From: Methanobacteriota archaeon
GTDB taxonomy: Archaea > Halobacteriota > Methanomicrobia > Methanomicrobiales > Methanospirillaceae
Direction of reading: 5' to 3'
Length of the DNA: 64,000 bases
Assembly (NCBI GenBank): GCA_029547605.1
Contig: JAKPPB010000106.1
Span: forward strand, 23,998-87,997
This document shows, in pieces, positions 9,790-20,202 of the stretch; within the stretch, counting starts at the first letter, position 1; each line of letters opens with the position of its first letter. The notes beneath the pieces are model-generated. The model had not been told where the DNA came from. It did not search any database and saw nothing but the letters and a program-made list of their open reading frames with translations. Made by a program: the position numbers and the translations under genes.

Positions 9790-11373
9790 TCATCTGGTAT
9801 TCAGCCGGAACGATCCCATGATATCCCTGCAATGCCCCATCTTTATCTTGATCTCGTTAGTGGCGCTTGCGATCTCCTCGATAGATGCACTGCTCTCTTC
9901 TGAGAGAGCCGCAAGATGCTCCGTATTCCTCTCGTTCCTGACAATAAGGTCGTGAATCATGTCCACGTTTGCCATCACGTTGCCTGTCGCAACGGCCTGG
10001 TTCTCGGTGGCCTTCGATATCTCTGTAATGCTGTCTGCAGTGGCCCTGATTCCTGCAGCCATCTGGTTCAAAGCCTCGATGGTGATCTCGACACTCCGTA
10101 TGCCGGTGATGATCTCCTCGTAGGCCTTCTTCATGGAATTCACGGTGTGCCCGCTGGAGTTTGAGATGTCCCGAATCACACTGTCGATATTCTTCGTCGC
10201 ATTCTTGGAGCCCCCCGCAAGGTTTCGCACCTCTCCAGCGACGACGGCAAAGCCCCTCCCATGCTCTCCTGCCCTTGCCGCCTCGATTGCAGCATTAAGG
10301 GCCAGCAGATTCGTCTGGTTGGCGATATCGGTGATAATCTTGACGATATTGCTGATCTCCTGTGTCTTGCCGTCAAGAGTAACCATCTCGTCCATTGCCC
10401 TCCGGGAGAGATCCTGGACGATGTTCATCTTTCCTGTTGCATCTTTTCCGAGTTTGCGGGCACTCTCCTCTGCAGCGAGAACCTTGCGAGAGGTCTCTGA
10501 CATGGCTTGTGAACTCTTCGCAATACTCTCGACTGAACCGCTCAGCTCGGTAATCTCCCTGCTCACCTGCTCGAGCTGCTGGAGCTGGCTCTTTGCATCA
10601 TCTGAGGCTTTCTGGGCAGTAGTGGCCACAGTCTGGGAAGCCCTCGCGATCTCATCCGTTCCTGAAAGGATATCAGTCATTGCCTGATCAAGGTCCCCGA
10701 TCATCTCCATCACTTCAGAGATAAGGCCGGTAAGGTTGTCGATACTCTTGTTGAGATCGCGCTTGACCTTCTCGAGGGGATCATCCTTGAAAATCTCCGC
10801 CTTTCGTGTGAGATCGCCTGATGAGATGTTCGAGAGCACCTCCCCAATCTCCGATATGCTCCTCTGCAATCTCTCTTCAAGGGTCCTTCTCTCGGTGATA
10901 TTGTTGTAAATTACAAAGAGGGACTGGACTTCACCAGAATCATCGAGTATGGGGATGCCGTACTGTTCCAATATTTTCGTTCCTGCCGGCATCTCGACAG
11001 TCACTTCTCCAAAACTGCGCTTCTTGTTCATGAATGCTGCTTTGAGCCCCTCCCCTTTCTGGTCCAGAATCTTGAAGCTCTTCGCATTCATCTTTCTGAG
11101 CTGGGACCGGTCGATCCCTGAAAGATTGCTGTAGGCCTGATTTGCCGTAAGGATGTTCCAGCTCTTGTCGAAGATGAGGATAGGGAGCGGGTTGTCAGCA
11201 AAGACGAGTTGAGTGCGTATGCGGAGATCCTCCGCGACTTTCAGGAGAGAGTTGATGGTTTCTGCATATGCACGGCACGCAGGGTCCACTGTATTGGGAT
11301 CCAGCTGGAGATGGTAGGACGCTTTCTTTTTAACCGCTTCCTGTACGTCAGCAAGACTGTTCTTCTTCACCAT
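9790..11373 (-). CDS. Methyl-accepting chemotaxis protein with PAS domain; no obvious TM segment
   Basis: PAS segment ([26 protein letters not shown]) and MCP tip [45 protein letters not shown]. Confidence 0.92.
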   Translation of the reverse strand: MVKKNSLADVQEAVKKKASYHLQLDPNTVDPACRAYAETINSLLKVAEDLRIRTQLVFADNPLPILIFDKSWNILTANQAYSNLSGIDRSQLRKMNAKSFKILDQKGEGLKAAFMNKKRSFGEVTVEMPAGTKILEQYGIPILDDSGEVQSLFVIYNNITERRTLEERLQRSISEIGEVLSNISSGDLTRKAEIFKDDPLEKVKRDLNKSIDNLTGLISEVMEMIGDLDQAMTDILSGTDEIARASQTVATTAQKASDDAKSQLQQLEQVSREITELSGSVESIAKSSQAMSETSRKVLAAEESARKLGKDATGKMNIVQDLSRRAMDEMVTLDGKTQEISNIVKIITDIANQTNLLALNAAIEAARAGEHGRGFAVVAGEVRNLAGGSKNATKNIDSVIRDISNSSGHTVNSMKKAYEEIITGIRSVEITIEALNQMAAGIRATADSITEISKATENQAVATGNVMANVDMIHDLIVRNERNTEHLAALSEESSASIEEIASATNEIKIKMGHCRDIMGSFRLNTR

Positions 11374-11498
11374 GCCACCTTTATTAAGAGATACTGTCTC
11401 TGAAGTCCTATATTAAATCATTGTTAATATTTACTACATTTGAGTATCAATAGTGTTGAATAAAAACCTGGGCCATCACAGGACTGTTCGTTGAAAGC

Positions 11499-12239
11499 GT
11501 GGCAGGGGATATGAATCCAGGTCGTTCTGAAGAGATCGGGAGGCGACCTGGCATCAACGTACTGGTTCCATACAAATTCTCAAATAATGCCTTCCCCAAC
11601 ATCATGAGCATGAGTAGCTCAACCCGGGAGGATTATCTTGAAGCACTCTGCGTTCTATCCCGGAAGTCGCCCCAGCTCCCCACGGTGTCAGACCTTGCTG
11701 CATATCTCTCGGTCAATGCATCGGAACTACAAGAGCACCTGGTTCACATGGAGCATGACGGCGATATTCAATTGCTACCAGACGAAGGGATCCGGTTGAC
11801 CGGAAAGGGACTGGATGCGGGGACCCGCGTGATGAAGAAACACCAGGTCCTCGCTCGTTTCCTCTCTGAAGTCCTTGGGATGGACCCCGGCACCGCATCC
11901 GATGAGGCGTGCGTCCTCGAACACGACATATCCGATGAGACGTACGAGAGGCTGGACAGGTATGTCAGGGGACCGCGGCGAAAGGGGCATAAAATGCACA
12001 GGGGGAGGCTCAACCTGCCCACCCTCATCCAATTTCCGGAAGGCACCGATCTGAAAGTGCTTTATGTCAGGTGCCCCGGCGGTTGTGAAAGGCTCTCTGA
12101 CATGGGGATATTTCCTGGCGAGAGGATAAAGATCATCCATACCCTCAATAACAAGGCGGTGGTGGTCCAGGTGAAAGGGTGCGATATTGCCCTCTCTCCT
12201 GAAATCGCCTCGTGCATCTTCGTGGAGAAGTCCGAATGA
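11499..12239 (+). CDS. DtxR-family metalloregulator with C-terminal FeoA-like domain (start may be internal near 11611)
   Basis: TREDYLEALCVLSRKSPQLPTVSDLAAYLSVNASELQEHLVHMEHDGDIQLLPDEGIRLTGKG and FeoA-like GCERLSDMGIFPGERIKIIHTLNNKAVVVQVKGCDIALSPEIASCIFV. Confidence 0.85.
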   Translation: MAGDMNPGRSEEIGRRPGINVLVPYKFSNNAFPNIMSMSSSTREDYLEALCVLSRKSPQLPTVSDLAAYLSVNASELQEHLVHMEHDGDIQLLPDEGIRLTGKGLDAGTRVMKKHQVLARFLSEVLGMDPGTASDEACVLEHDISDETYERLDRYVRGPRRKGHKMHRGRLNLPTLIQFPEGTDLKVLYVRCPGGCERLSDMGIFPGERIKIIHTLNNKAVVVQVKGCDIALSPEIASCIFVEKSE

Positions 12240-14086
12240 GGCTTGGGCTCATCGGAAACCCCAACGTCGGAAAGTCGCTCATCTTCCACCAGCTCACGGG
12301 CCTCGGTGTCGAGGTGAGTAATTATCCCGGGACGACCGTGGATCTGATGAGGGGCAACCTCTGTTTCAAGAATGAACGGCTGGAACTTATTGACCTCCCC
12401 GGGGTCTATTCACTTGACGGGACCTCACCTGAGGAGGAGATGGTCAGGTCGTTCATCCTCGGTAAGGATATCGACGTGCTGATCCAGGTCCTCGATGCAA
12501 CTCACCTCGAGCGGAACCTCTATCTCCTTCTCCAGGTGGCCGAGTACGGCAAGCCCATGGTTGCAGTCCTGAACCTGATGGACGAGGCGGCAAAGAAGGG
12601 CAAGAAGATCGATGTCGCCCACCTTGCCTCGGCGCTCGGAATCGAGGTGATTCCTGCTGCGGCAATCCATGGAAAAAATATCTCGGAGATAATCCCTGCC
12701 GCACTCTCACGCGCACGCCCAGCTGTTGTGAGTGTCAAGTACGATCACCACATCGAGGCTGCCATCCGAAGCATCCAGTCAGTCCATCCCGTCACGAGAC
12801 TCGAGGCGCTCCAAGCACTCCAGGGCCTGGGAACCGATACCGAGGCGCTCGAACTGGCAGAGGCCCTCACCCCCGAGATCGAGGAGATGCATCGCATGTC
12901 GGTATCACAGATCATTGCCGGGAACAGACACCACTGTGCACACACCATCGCATGCGAAGTGATCAATGAGCAGGAGGAGCAAAAACCCGATCCCCTCGAC
13001 TCCCTGGTTACTTCACGCCGTTGGGGGCCCCCGATCCTTGCCGTAACACTCCTCTCGATTCTCCTGGCGGTCTTCTTCATCGGTTCGTTCCTCGAGGAGA
13101 TCCTTGTAGAAATTTTCGAGACGACTGTAATTTCCCCCTTCCTCTCGATCCCACTGGACCCGCTCTTCAGGCAACTTGGGCTGGCACTCCTCCTTGCACT
13201 CCAGGCAGGGCTCGGCATTGCGTTTCCATTCATTTTCGTATTCTACCTCTTTATCTCACTCCTTGAGGACTCAGGGTATCTCACGAGGGCTGCATTTCTT
13301 GCTGACAGGGGCATGCACCGCCTGGGAATGCACGGGCAGGGCCTGATCCCGCTCATCCTTGGGTTCGGGTGCAACGTACCTGCCATCATGGGCATACGCA
13401 TGCTGAGAACGCGGAGGGAGCGGGTGATTGCATCATTTCTGGTCAGCATGGTCCCCTGCTCCGCGCGAACCGTGATCATCGCGGGAATTGTTGCTGCGTT
13501 TGTAGGCATTCCCGCAGCGTTGAGCATCTACGTCATCACTCTCGGCCTCGTCGTCCTCACCGGCCTCGTCCTCTCCCGTATCACTCCCGGTGAACAGTAC
13601 GGCATGATCCTCGAACTCGCCCCCCTGCGGGTTCCCCGTTTCAAGAACGTGATTGCAAAGTCATGGTTCCGGATACGAGAGTTCCTCTTTATCGCAATGC
13701 CCCTCCTCATTCTCGCAAGCCTCATCCTCGGATTCCTTCAGTACGCAGGGTTTTTTGAAATGTTTCAGCAAATTATATCTCCGCTTTCAGAGGGGGTCCT
13801 TGGTCTTCCCGGCTACGCCACCACCGCACTGCTCTTTGGTATTCTCCGGAAGGAGATGGCCCTTGAGACTCTGATCATTCTCGCTGGGACCGCTGATCTC
13901 ACCTCGGTCCTCTCCACCGGGCAGATCTATGTATTTGCAGTTGTGAGCGTGCTCTTCATCCCGTGCATCTCTACCATCGGGGTTCTGGCACGTATTGTCG
14001 GAGCACGTATCACTCTCCTTGTCTCCGTCTATACGCTGCTTCTCGGTATCCTTATCGGAGCGCTTATAAACATCCTCATAAAATGA
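12236..14086 (+). CDS. feoB: Ferrous iron transport protein B
   Basis: G1 GNPNVGKS, G3 DLPGVYSL, Gate/Nucleos-type TM core; ATG overlaps the upstream TGA. Confidence 0.93.
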   Translation: MRLGLIGNPNVGKSLIFHQLTGLGVEVSNYPGTTVDLMRGNLCFKNERLELIDLPGVYSLDGTSPEEEMVRSFILGKDIDVLIQVLDATHLERNLYLLLQVAEYGKPMVAVLNLMDEAAKKGKKIDVAHLASALGIEVIPAAAIHGKNISEIIPAALSRARPAVVSVKYDHHIEAAIRSIQSVHPVTRLEALQALQGLGTDTEALELAEALTPEIEEMHRMSVSQIIAGNRHHCAHTIACEVINEQEEQKPDPLDSLVTSRRWGPPILAVTLLSILLAVFFIGSFLEEILVEIFETTVISPFLSIPLDPLFRQLGLALLLALQAGLGIAFPFIFVFYLFISLLEDSGYLTRAAFLADRGMHRLGMHGQGLIPLILGFGCNVPAIMGIRMLRTRRERVIASFLVSMVPCSARTVIIAGIVAAFVGIPAALSIYVITLGLVVLTGLVLSRITPGEQYGMILELAPLRVPRFKNVIAKSWFRIREFLFIAMPLLILASLILGFLQYAGFFEMFQQIISPLSEGVLGLPGYATTALLFGILRKEMALETLIILAGTADLTSVLSTGQIYVFAVVSVLFIPCISTIGVLARIVGARITLLVSVYTLLLGILIGALINILIK

Positions 14087-14096
14087 TGATCGAGAG

Positions 14097-14804
14097 ATGT
14101 ATATCTATCAAACCGGGATCAGTCTTATAGATGACATAAAAGGGGGCATTTCTCCCGGCAGCAATGTCCTGATCCTGGCCCCATCGATGAGCAGCGGAGA
14201 AAAGCTTGGATACGCAATTATGCGACCACATGAGGGAGAATTTGCACTTGTCCTTACAACCGTCATGCGTTCAGTTGACCTGATGGATTTTTTCTCATCT
14301 GAGGAATTTAACAGGGATGCCATTGGAGTGATCGACTCGGTGACCAAACTCTCAACCCCTGATGTCAGTGACACCACGCAGATAAAATATGTATCCAGCC
14401 CAAGCGATCTCACGGGGATCGGGATCAAGTTTTCTTCCCTTGTGGAGAGCATCTTCAACGGAGAGTTCCCGCCTTCTGACCACGCTCTTTTTCCTCCCCC
14501 GATCAGATTCTACATCGACTCACTCACCACACTCCTCATGTACCGGAAACTGGAGGTATTGTACCAGTTTCTTCACGTTATGACCTCCAAATTGAAAAAA
14601 ATGGAGGCAATCGGGATTTACATCCTCAATAACGAGTCCTTTGACGAGAGGACACTTTCATTAATGAAACAGCTGATGAATGTAGTGATCGAGGTAAAGA
14701 GCGAACAACACGGTGATTTCCTCCGCATCCGTGGCGTGCCTGGAGCACCACAGGAATGGGTGCAGTTTAAAATCCACAAGGGAACCCTGGAGATGGTAGC
14801 ATGA
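14097..14804 (+). CDS. KaiC/RecA-superfamily-like protein with degenerate Walker A
   Basis: GISLIDDIKGGISPGSNVLILAPSMSSGEKLG resembles the KaiC/RAD55 N-terminus; Walker B-like IRFYIDSLTTLL; late RecA-core motif VVIEVKSEQHGDFLRIRGV. Confidence 0.7.
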   Translation: MYIYQTGISLIDDIKGGISPGSNVLILAPSMSSGEKLGYAIMRPHEGEFALVLTTVMRSVDLMDFFSSEEFNRDAIGVIDSVTKLSTPDVSDTTQIKYVSSPSDLTGIGIKFSSLVESIFNGEFPPSDHALFPPPIRFYIDSLTTLLMYRKLEVLYQFLHVMTSKLKKMEAIGIYILNNESFDERTLSLMKQLMNVVIEVKSEQHGDFLRIRGVPGAPQEWVQFKIHKGTLEMVA

Positions 14805-15964
14805 TTCGGACCGGGATAACGGGAATGGACGAGATGCTTGGTTCGGGAATACCGAAGGGAACCAGGGTTGTCTTCTCGCTTGAACCCGGGGTTGAAGGGC
14901 GCATGTTCATGATGAGGACCATCGCGTCGGCGCTCAATGAGAAGAAAAACGTGTGTATCCTCTCGCCCCACTGCACCGAACGTGTGTTCTTCTCCGAATC
15001 CTTTGAAATACTTGAAATCGACATTACAAATCTCGGCGGAAAGGCGGTCATCCTTGACAGCACGGTGCGCGAATCGATCAATTCTTGCGAAAAGAAGGGA
15101 ACGTCACGAAAACTTGCCTGGAAAAAACTCATCGAAGAGACCCTGGAACAACACTCTATCGATGTGTTTTTCGTATATTTCGATCTCCTCTATGAAGACC
15201 TTGGCCTTCAAAAAGCACTCGATCTCCTCCCCTCAGGAAGGGAGAAGCACCGGGTCACTACCGTGGTCGAACACCTGAACCTCGAAGGAGACAGTCTCAT
15301 CTCCAGGTTTGCATCTGAAAATATATTCGACTTGATCATATCCATCCACTCTGCCTTCACCCTTGTACCGTTCTTCAATTTCTTTACCCTGGAGTATGTC
15401 TCGTGGGCAAGGATACCTCGCAGGTCAATACCCTATAGGGTTGCCGGCAGGAGCATCCGCCTTTACATTCCTAAGATCATAATCACCGGACCACCCGCTT
15501 CGGGAAAATCAACCTTCGTCTCACATGCTTCCGATTCCGGAATCTCCGTCGACAGGGGGGATCTCGACGGCTGCCGGACGACGGTTGCGATGGATCTCGG
15601 CTGGCTCCATTTCAGGGGGTTCGATATCACGATATTCGGCACCCCCGGACAGCCCAGGTTCGATCCCATCATTCCGCAGCTGGTGAAAAATGCGATGGGC
15701 ATCATCCTGATCCTCGACGCGACAAGACCTGACATGCTCGTTCGTGCAAAAGAACTTCTGCATCTGGCACATGCCGAGAAGCTTCCTCTCGTGATCGCCG
15801 TGAATAAATCTGACCTTCCCCACCAGATGGACGATGTGACAATAAGGGAGATGCTGAATTTGAGGGATGAAATTCCCGTGTTCTTCATCAGCGCCCTCAA
15901 GCGCTCTGATGTGCATTATGTGGTGGAGTCGATGGTGGACAGGATTACACGCCACCCTTACTGA
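14801..15964 (+). CDS. KaiC-like domain (no Walker A Lys) fused to a Ras-like small GTPase domain
   Basis: N-terminus [33 protein letters not shown]-terminal G1 [10 protein letters not shown]3-like [11 protein letters not shown]4 NKSDLP, G5-like ISALK. Confidence 0.8.
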   Translation: MIRTGITGMDEMLGSGIPKGTRVVFSLEPGVEGRMFMMRTIASALNEKKNVCILSPHCTERVFFSESFEILEIDITNLGGKAVILDSTVRESINSCEKKGTSRKLAWKKLIEETLEQHSIDVFFVYFDLLYEDLGLQKALDLLPSGREKHRVTTVVEHLNLEGDSLISRFASENIFDLIISIHSAFTLVPFFNFFTLEYVSWARIPRRSIPYRVAGRSIRLYIPKIIITGPPASGKSTFVSHASDSGISVDRGDLDGCRTTVAMDLGWLHFRGFDITIFGTPGQPRFDPIIPQLVKNAMGIILILDATRPDMLVRAKELLHLAHAEKLPLVIAVNKSDLPHQMDDVTIREMLNLRDEIPVFFISALKRSDVHYVVESMVDRITRHPY

Positions 15965-16014
15965 ATGCGAAATGGTATTGTGCACCTGAACGCAGTGTCT
16001 CGAATACAGGAACC

Positions 16015-16764
16015 ATGCTCACCTTCATCGGTCTTGGTCTCCACGACCACAAGGATGTCTCAGTGCGGGGACTGGAATGCATCCGTTCAGCTGATGCAGT
16101 ATTCCTCGAAGGATACACCTCCAGGCTCGCCGGTACTTCGATCGCCGAGATGGAGGCCTGGTACGGCCGGGCAATCAGGGTAGTCGGCCGCGACGAGGTC
16201 GAACAGCATCCTGAGATTGTCCTTGATCCTGCCGTGACCGGCGATGTCGTGTTTCTGACGGGAGGTGATCCCATGGTGTCTACCACTCATTCGGATCTCC
16301 GGATCAGGGCGAAACTTCGCGGGATAAAAACCGCACTCATCCACGGCGCATCGATATCAAGCGCAGTCTGCGGACTGACGGGTCTCCAGAACTACCGGTT
16401 CGGCAAGTCCTGTTCACTTCCCTTTCCACAGAAGAACTGGACTCCGAAGACTCCAATTGATGTGATCAGGATGAACCTTTCGCAGGGCCTCCATACCCTG
16501 GTATATCTGGATATCCAGGACGATCGGTGCATGACAATCCCCGATGCAGTCTCACTCCTTGAGGAGATGGCACAGAAGGCCGGGATCTCCATCCCCCTCT
16601 ACGTGGGAGTGGCCAGGGCAGGATCCCCGGATCCTGTGGTACTTGCCGGACCTGGCGAAAGACTCAGAAACGCGGATTTCGGGGCTCCCCTGCACATCCT
16701 GGTCATACCGGGACCTCTCCACGTTATGGAAGAGGAATACCTGTCGCTGTTCGGTGGACTATGA
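16015..16764 (+). CDS. dphB: Diphthine synthase
   Basis: [36 protein letters not shown] and [16 protein letters not shown] of the Dph5/DphB family. Confidence 0.92.
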   Translation: MLTFIGLGLHDHKDVSVRGLECIRSADAVFLEGYTSRLAGTSIAEMEAWYGRAIRVVGRDEVEQHPEIVLDPAVTGDVVFLTGGDPMVSTTHSDLRIRAKLRGIKTALIHGASISSAVCGLTGLQNYRFGKSCSLPFPQKNWTPKTPIDVIRMNLSQGLHTLVYLDIQDDRCMTIPDAVSLLEEMAQKAGISIPLYVGVARAGSPDPVVLAGPGERLRNADFGAPLHILVIPGPLHVMEEEYLSLFGGL

Positions 16765-17333
16765 ACGGAGACGTATGGAGGGAAGAACTTGCGTCCCGGC
16801 TTGGAGACCTGGTCATTCCGGTTCTCCCCGGGACAATCTTCTCTTCACTTGCAGGTGAATTACAGGTGATGGCCGATTCGTACCTCCACGACGGAGATCA
16901 CTTCGCATCCCGGGGAGACATCGTGAATGCTCTTGCGTCCTTCGCGTACGCGCTTGGCTGGCTTGATGCAGGAGAAGGTCTCGGCCTGATTCATGCCCCG
17001 GGCCGGGATCACCAGTGGATCTTCCGGGAAGTGGTCGTGCCCGCCGATACAGGTCTCCGTCTCGTCGAGAAGACACAGCGTTACCACGTGCTTCTCTCGA
17101 CTGCAATTGGGGCCGCAGTGGCTGCGCCAGAACCCTGCACCGCGATCTCCGGTGCGGCGGATCGCTTTATCCTCGCAGCAGGGGTATTCAGGGATTACGG
17201 CAGATACTTCCTTTCTTCCGGAAAGTTACCGAATGCTCTCGGGTCTTTCAGTTACGGTCATGCCTGGCTCGATGCAGGCGTGCGTGCAGGCCTTCTCAGG
17301 ATCGAGGGGCCACGAGATCTCTTCGCGGTGTAA
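16761..17333 (+). CDS. DUF357-family protein
   Basis: Two repeats of the [35 protein letters not shown] type. Confidence 0.75.
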   Translation: MNGDVWREELASRLGDLVIPVLPGTIFSSLAGELQVMADSYLHDGDHFASRGDIVNALASFAYALGWLDAGEGLGLIHAPGRDHQWIFREVVVPADTGLRLVEKTQRYHVLLSTAIGAAVAAPEPCTAISGAADRFILAAGVFRDYGRYFLSSGKLPNALGSFSYGHAWLDAGVRAGLLRIEGPRDLFAV

Positions 17334-17433
17334 GAGAGGTGGTTGAGGGTATGTCCTCCCAATTCAAAACCTATATCCACCGATACCACCCAATATACTG
17401 CGTTTATTTCCCTTTTTCCCCGGGACGTTCACC

Positions 17434-18459
17434 ATGAAGAAGAATGAGAGACGATGGCTCTGGTTGTCACTTGGGTTCTCGCTGCTTGTCCTTGTCATAA
17501 TCCTCTTCTTCACGGTTGATGCGAACACCTTCGCCCTTTTGCAAAAAGGAGACCCGCTCTTCTTTCTCCTGGCCATGCTGATACACATTGTCGCCCTGTG
17601 TGTCTGGGCACTGAGGATAAAATGGATGAGCTGGGGGCTTGGGTACAAGGTACCTCTCCTCCATTGTATCAACCTGGTCTTTGCCAACCTCCTGATAGCA
17701 GCAATAACGCCCTCTCAGGCGGGCGGGGAGCCGGTCAGGGTCCACGAACTCTACAGGGCAGGGGTCAAGGTCGGAGACGCCACAGCCATCGTCATCACCG
17801 AGCGTATCCTCGACGGGTTTGTGCTGGGCCTCGGGGGTGCGTTCTTCATGCTGGTACTTGGAAGCATGTGGCAGCAGATCGGATCCGTGTACAGTTACTT
17901 TTTATATGCGTCGTGGATCATGATGACTGCAATAGCCCTCCTTTTCCTCTATTCTGTAAAAAATCCCCTTGTTTTAAAGAGATTTCTCTTGCGGGCCACA
18001 AGGTACATCGCAAGGGTCCGGGGAAAGACAAAAATGGAGAAGTACGAGCAGATGATCGACAGGGAGGTGGATAATTTTCACAGCACCCTCTCGATGTTCC
18101 TGTCACAGGGTAAGACCGGGCTTTTCCTCGGGCTGTTGTGCACTGCCTGTTTCTGGTTTCTTGAGGCGGTCATCGTTTCGGTCATACTTGTAGGTCTTGG
18201 TCAGCCCCCAATCTTTATTGAGTCGCTGATCATCCAGCTTATCATCGCCATCATCATGATGATCCCCCTGACTCCGGGCGGGTCCGGTATCGCGGAGATC
18301 CTCTTTACCTCCATGTACAGCATCTTTGTCCCTACGTCTCTCGTCGGCATTCTGGTCGTCCTCTGGAGGACTATCCTCTATTACTTGAATATTCTCCTCG
18401 GACTGCTTGGAAGCCTCATGATCGTACGCAGGGAAGCTGCCGGCAAGGATTCTGAATAA
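17434..18459 (+). CDS. Flippase-like / lysylphosphatidylglycerol synthetase TM-domain family membrane protein (UPF0104-like)
   Basis: Polytopic; AITPSQAGGEPVRVHELYRAGV and IPLTPGGSGIAEILFTSMYSIFVP motifs. Confidence 0.85.
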   Translation: MKKNERRWLWLSLGFSLLVLVIILFFTVDANTFALLQKGDPLFFLLAMLIHIVALCVWALRIKWMSWGLGYKVPLLHCINLVFANLLIAAITPSQAGGEPVRVHELYRAGVKVGDATAIVITERILDGFVLGLGGAFFMLVLGSMWQQIGSVYSYFLYASWIMMTAIALLFLYSVKNPLVLKRFLLRATRYIARVRGKTKMEKYEQMIDREVDNFHSTLSMFLSQGKTGLFLGLLCTACFWFLEAVIVSVILVGLGQPPIFIESLIIQLIIAIIMMIPLTPGGSGIAEILFTSMYSIFVPTSLVGILVVLWRTILYYLNILLGLLGSLMIVRREAAGKDSE

Positions 18460-18497
18460 ACCTTAAGTGCACCCCGGGTAATCCATTGTAGCAACCT

Positions 18498-18953
18498 ATG
18501 GATCCTGTCCGGTGCTCGGTGAAAGGGGTATATATGGCCACAGGACCCCTTGGGGCATCCCCTACTGTCGTCCTGAAACTGGGAGACGAGGAAAGATGCC
18601 TTCCTATCTACATAGGGCTCTGGGAGGCCATATCGATCCGCAATGCTCTCAAGCAGGAGGTCCCGCCCAGACCGCTGACCCATGATCTCTTCGTCGAGTT
18701 CATGAGGTCCTTTGACATCGTGCTCAGGGAGCTGGTGATTGATTCACTTGAAGACGGGGTTTTTTATGCAAGGCTCATTTTGGAGAGAGATCACCACACG
18801 ATGAGCATGGATTGCCGCCCCAGTGACGGCATTGCACTCTCCCTCAGGTGCGGCGCGGAGATGCTGGTCGATCCGGGAGTGGTAGCAGGCTCATCGGTCC
18901 CGTTCAGAGAGATCTCGGGGTTGGAGGACCTGGATACATACCTGACCGGGTAA
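18498..18953 (+). CDS. Bifunctional nuclease (DUF151) family protein
   Basis: VVLKLGDEERCLPIYIGLWEAISI and RPSDGIALSLRCGAEMLV motifs. Confidence 0.88.
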   Translation: MDPVRCSVKGVYMATGPLGASPTVVLKLGDEERCLPIYIGLWEAISIRNALKQEVPPRPLTHDLFVEFMRSFDIVLRELVIDSLEDGVFYARLILERDHHTMSMDCRPSDGIALSLRCGAEMLVDPGVVAGSSVPFREISGLEDLDTYLTG

Positions 18954-19271
18954 TTATCTCCTGCGTGACTCCAGCTCACCAAGGACTGACGAGAACTCAA
19001 CGCCCGCAGCCTTCAGGCTGACAAGGAGGTGGAACAGAAGATCGGCGGATTCCATCACAATCTCTTTTTTTCGGCCATTTTTTACTGCAAGGATATATTC
19101 GGTGGTCTCTTCGCCAACCTTCTCAAGAACCCGGTCGATGCCTTTGGGATCGCGCAAGAGCGAGCCTATATAGGAGCCCTCCCGGGGATCTCTCACACGG
19201 TCGCCGATTACCTCCCAGAGTTCCGCAAGAGTCTCATTGCTGGCCAACGGGCTTCTCCTCCTGCCTGACAT
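18954..19271 (-). CDS. hisE: Phosphoribosyl-ATP pyrophosphatase
   Basis: LWEVIGDRVRDPREGSYIGSLLRDPKGIDRVLEKVGEETTEYILAVKNGRKKEIVMESADLLFHLLV. Start assigned to MSGRRRSP; the ORF track extends to 19361. Confidence 0.9.
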   Translation of the reverse strand: MSGRRRSPLASNETLAELWEVIGDRVRDPREGSYIGSLLRDPKGIDRVLEKVGEETTEYILAVKNGRKKEIVMESADLLFHLLVSLKAAGVEFSSVLGELESRRR

Positions 19272-19686
19272 CCCCGATCTCGAGACCATGATACCTCCGG
19301 AGGAGGAGCCTCGCTTTCTCGATTGTTGCACCACCTTTTCCAATGGCGACGCCCAGGTCACCCTTCTGCCTGACCACTATGTTCACGGTCCCGGCCTTCT
19401 CCGCGTCCTCAATTCCCGTCACTTCCGCAGGCTTGAACATATTGGTGATAAACTGCCTGATATCATCCGCGTGTTCCACCATCTCCACCTTCTTTCCAAG
19501 CACATTCTGAAGCCTCCGGATATTCTCACCCTTCTTACCTATTGCAAGCCCCATATCTCCCTGCCTGATGACGTAGACCACCCTCTCGAACCTTTCATCT
19601 ATAATGCAGTCAAGCGCCGTGGCCCTTGTAAGGATACGCAGTTCCTCAATATATCGTCGTTCTTTAAACCCAATTGTGCGTTCCAT
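19234..19686 (-). CDS. nusA: NusA-like KH-domain protein
   Basis: Two KH motifs: GDMGLAIGKKGENIRRLQNVLGKKVEMVEH and GDLGVAIGKGGATIEKARLLLRRYHGL. Confidence 0.9.
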   Translation of the reverse strand: MERTIGFKERRYIEELRILTRATALDCIIDERFERVVYVIRQGDMGLAIGKKGENIRRLQNVLGKKVEMVEHADDIRQFITNMFKPAEVTGIEDAEKAGTVNIVVRQKGDLGVAIGKGGATIEKARLLLRRYHGLEIGDVRQEEKPVGQQ

Positions 19687-19993
19687 TTACCTGTCCTTCA
19701 TGTATATGTGGGAGAGCGCAGGGATTAAAAGATTGGCAAAGGCCCATGCAGCCACGAATCTTATTCCGTGTCAAATAAAAGGTTATCAACGAATCAAGGG
19801 CATCTCCAGTTCCCAGTCCATCCCCGGCCAACTCTCCGGGTGGATCGAATGACGATATCATGGAGCTATAGAAATTGTAGAGAATCCGGCAACCCTGATT
19901 TCTTTCGTTGTATTATATGGACTCCTGCCAGAAGATGAAAAGTGGGAGGATATCTGCTGAAATCTGTGTAAATACCTATAATCCGAAGAAAAA

Positions 19994-20183
19994 GGCTTTT
20001 CGCTATCTGGGGTGGGCAGGCTTGGTGAACCGGACACATTTTGCGGGGGCTATCCGACCCCACACCCTCACATAAGATGCACGCCGCCGCCCCCGAAGGA
20101 CACCCCGGCGGCGGTTCAGTGACTGGATTGATATGCTAATAACAATCTCGGTTCGGTCTCCCCACACAAAACAGCGAGGAGAC
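19994..20183 (+). repeat. Copy 1 of a ~190-bp dispersed intergenic element with conserved hairpins
   Basis: Ungapped alignment by eye to the reverse complement of 32637..32827, about 30 mismatches, mostly transitions; shared GGTGAACCGGAC, CGCCGCCG...CGGCGGCG, CAGTGACTG and CAGCGAGGAGAC blocks. Confidence 0.9.
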
Positions 20184-20202
20184 ACAAAAAAAAATCTGTC
20201 TC

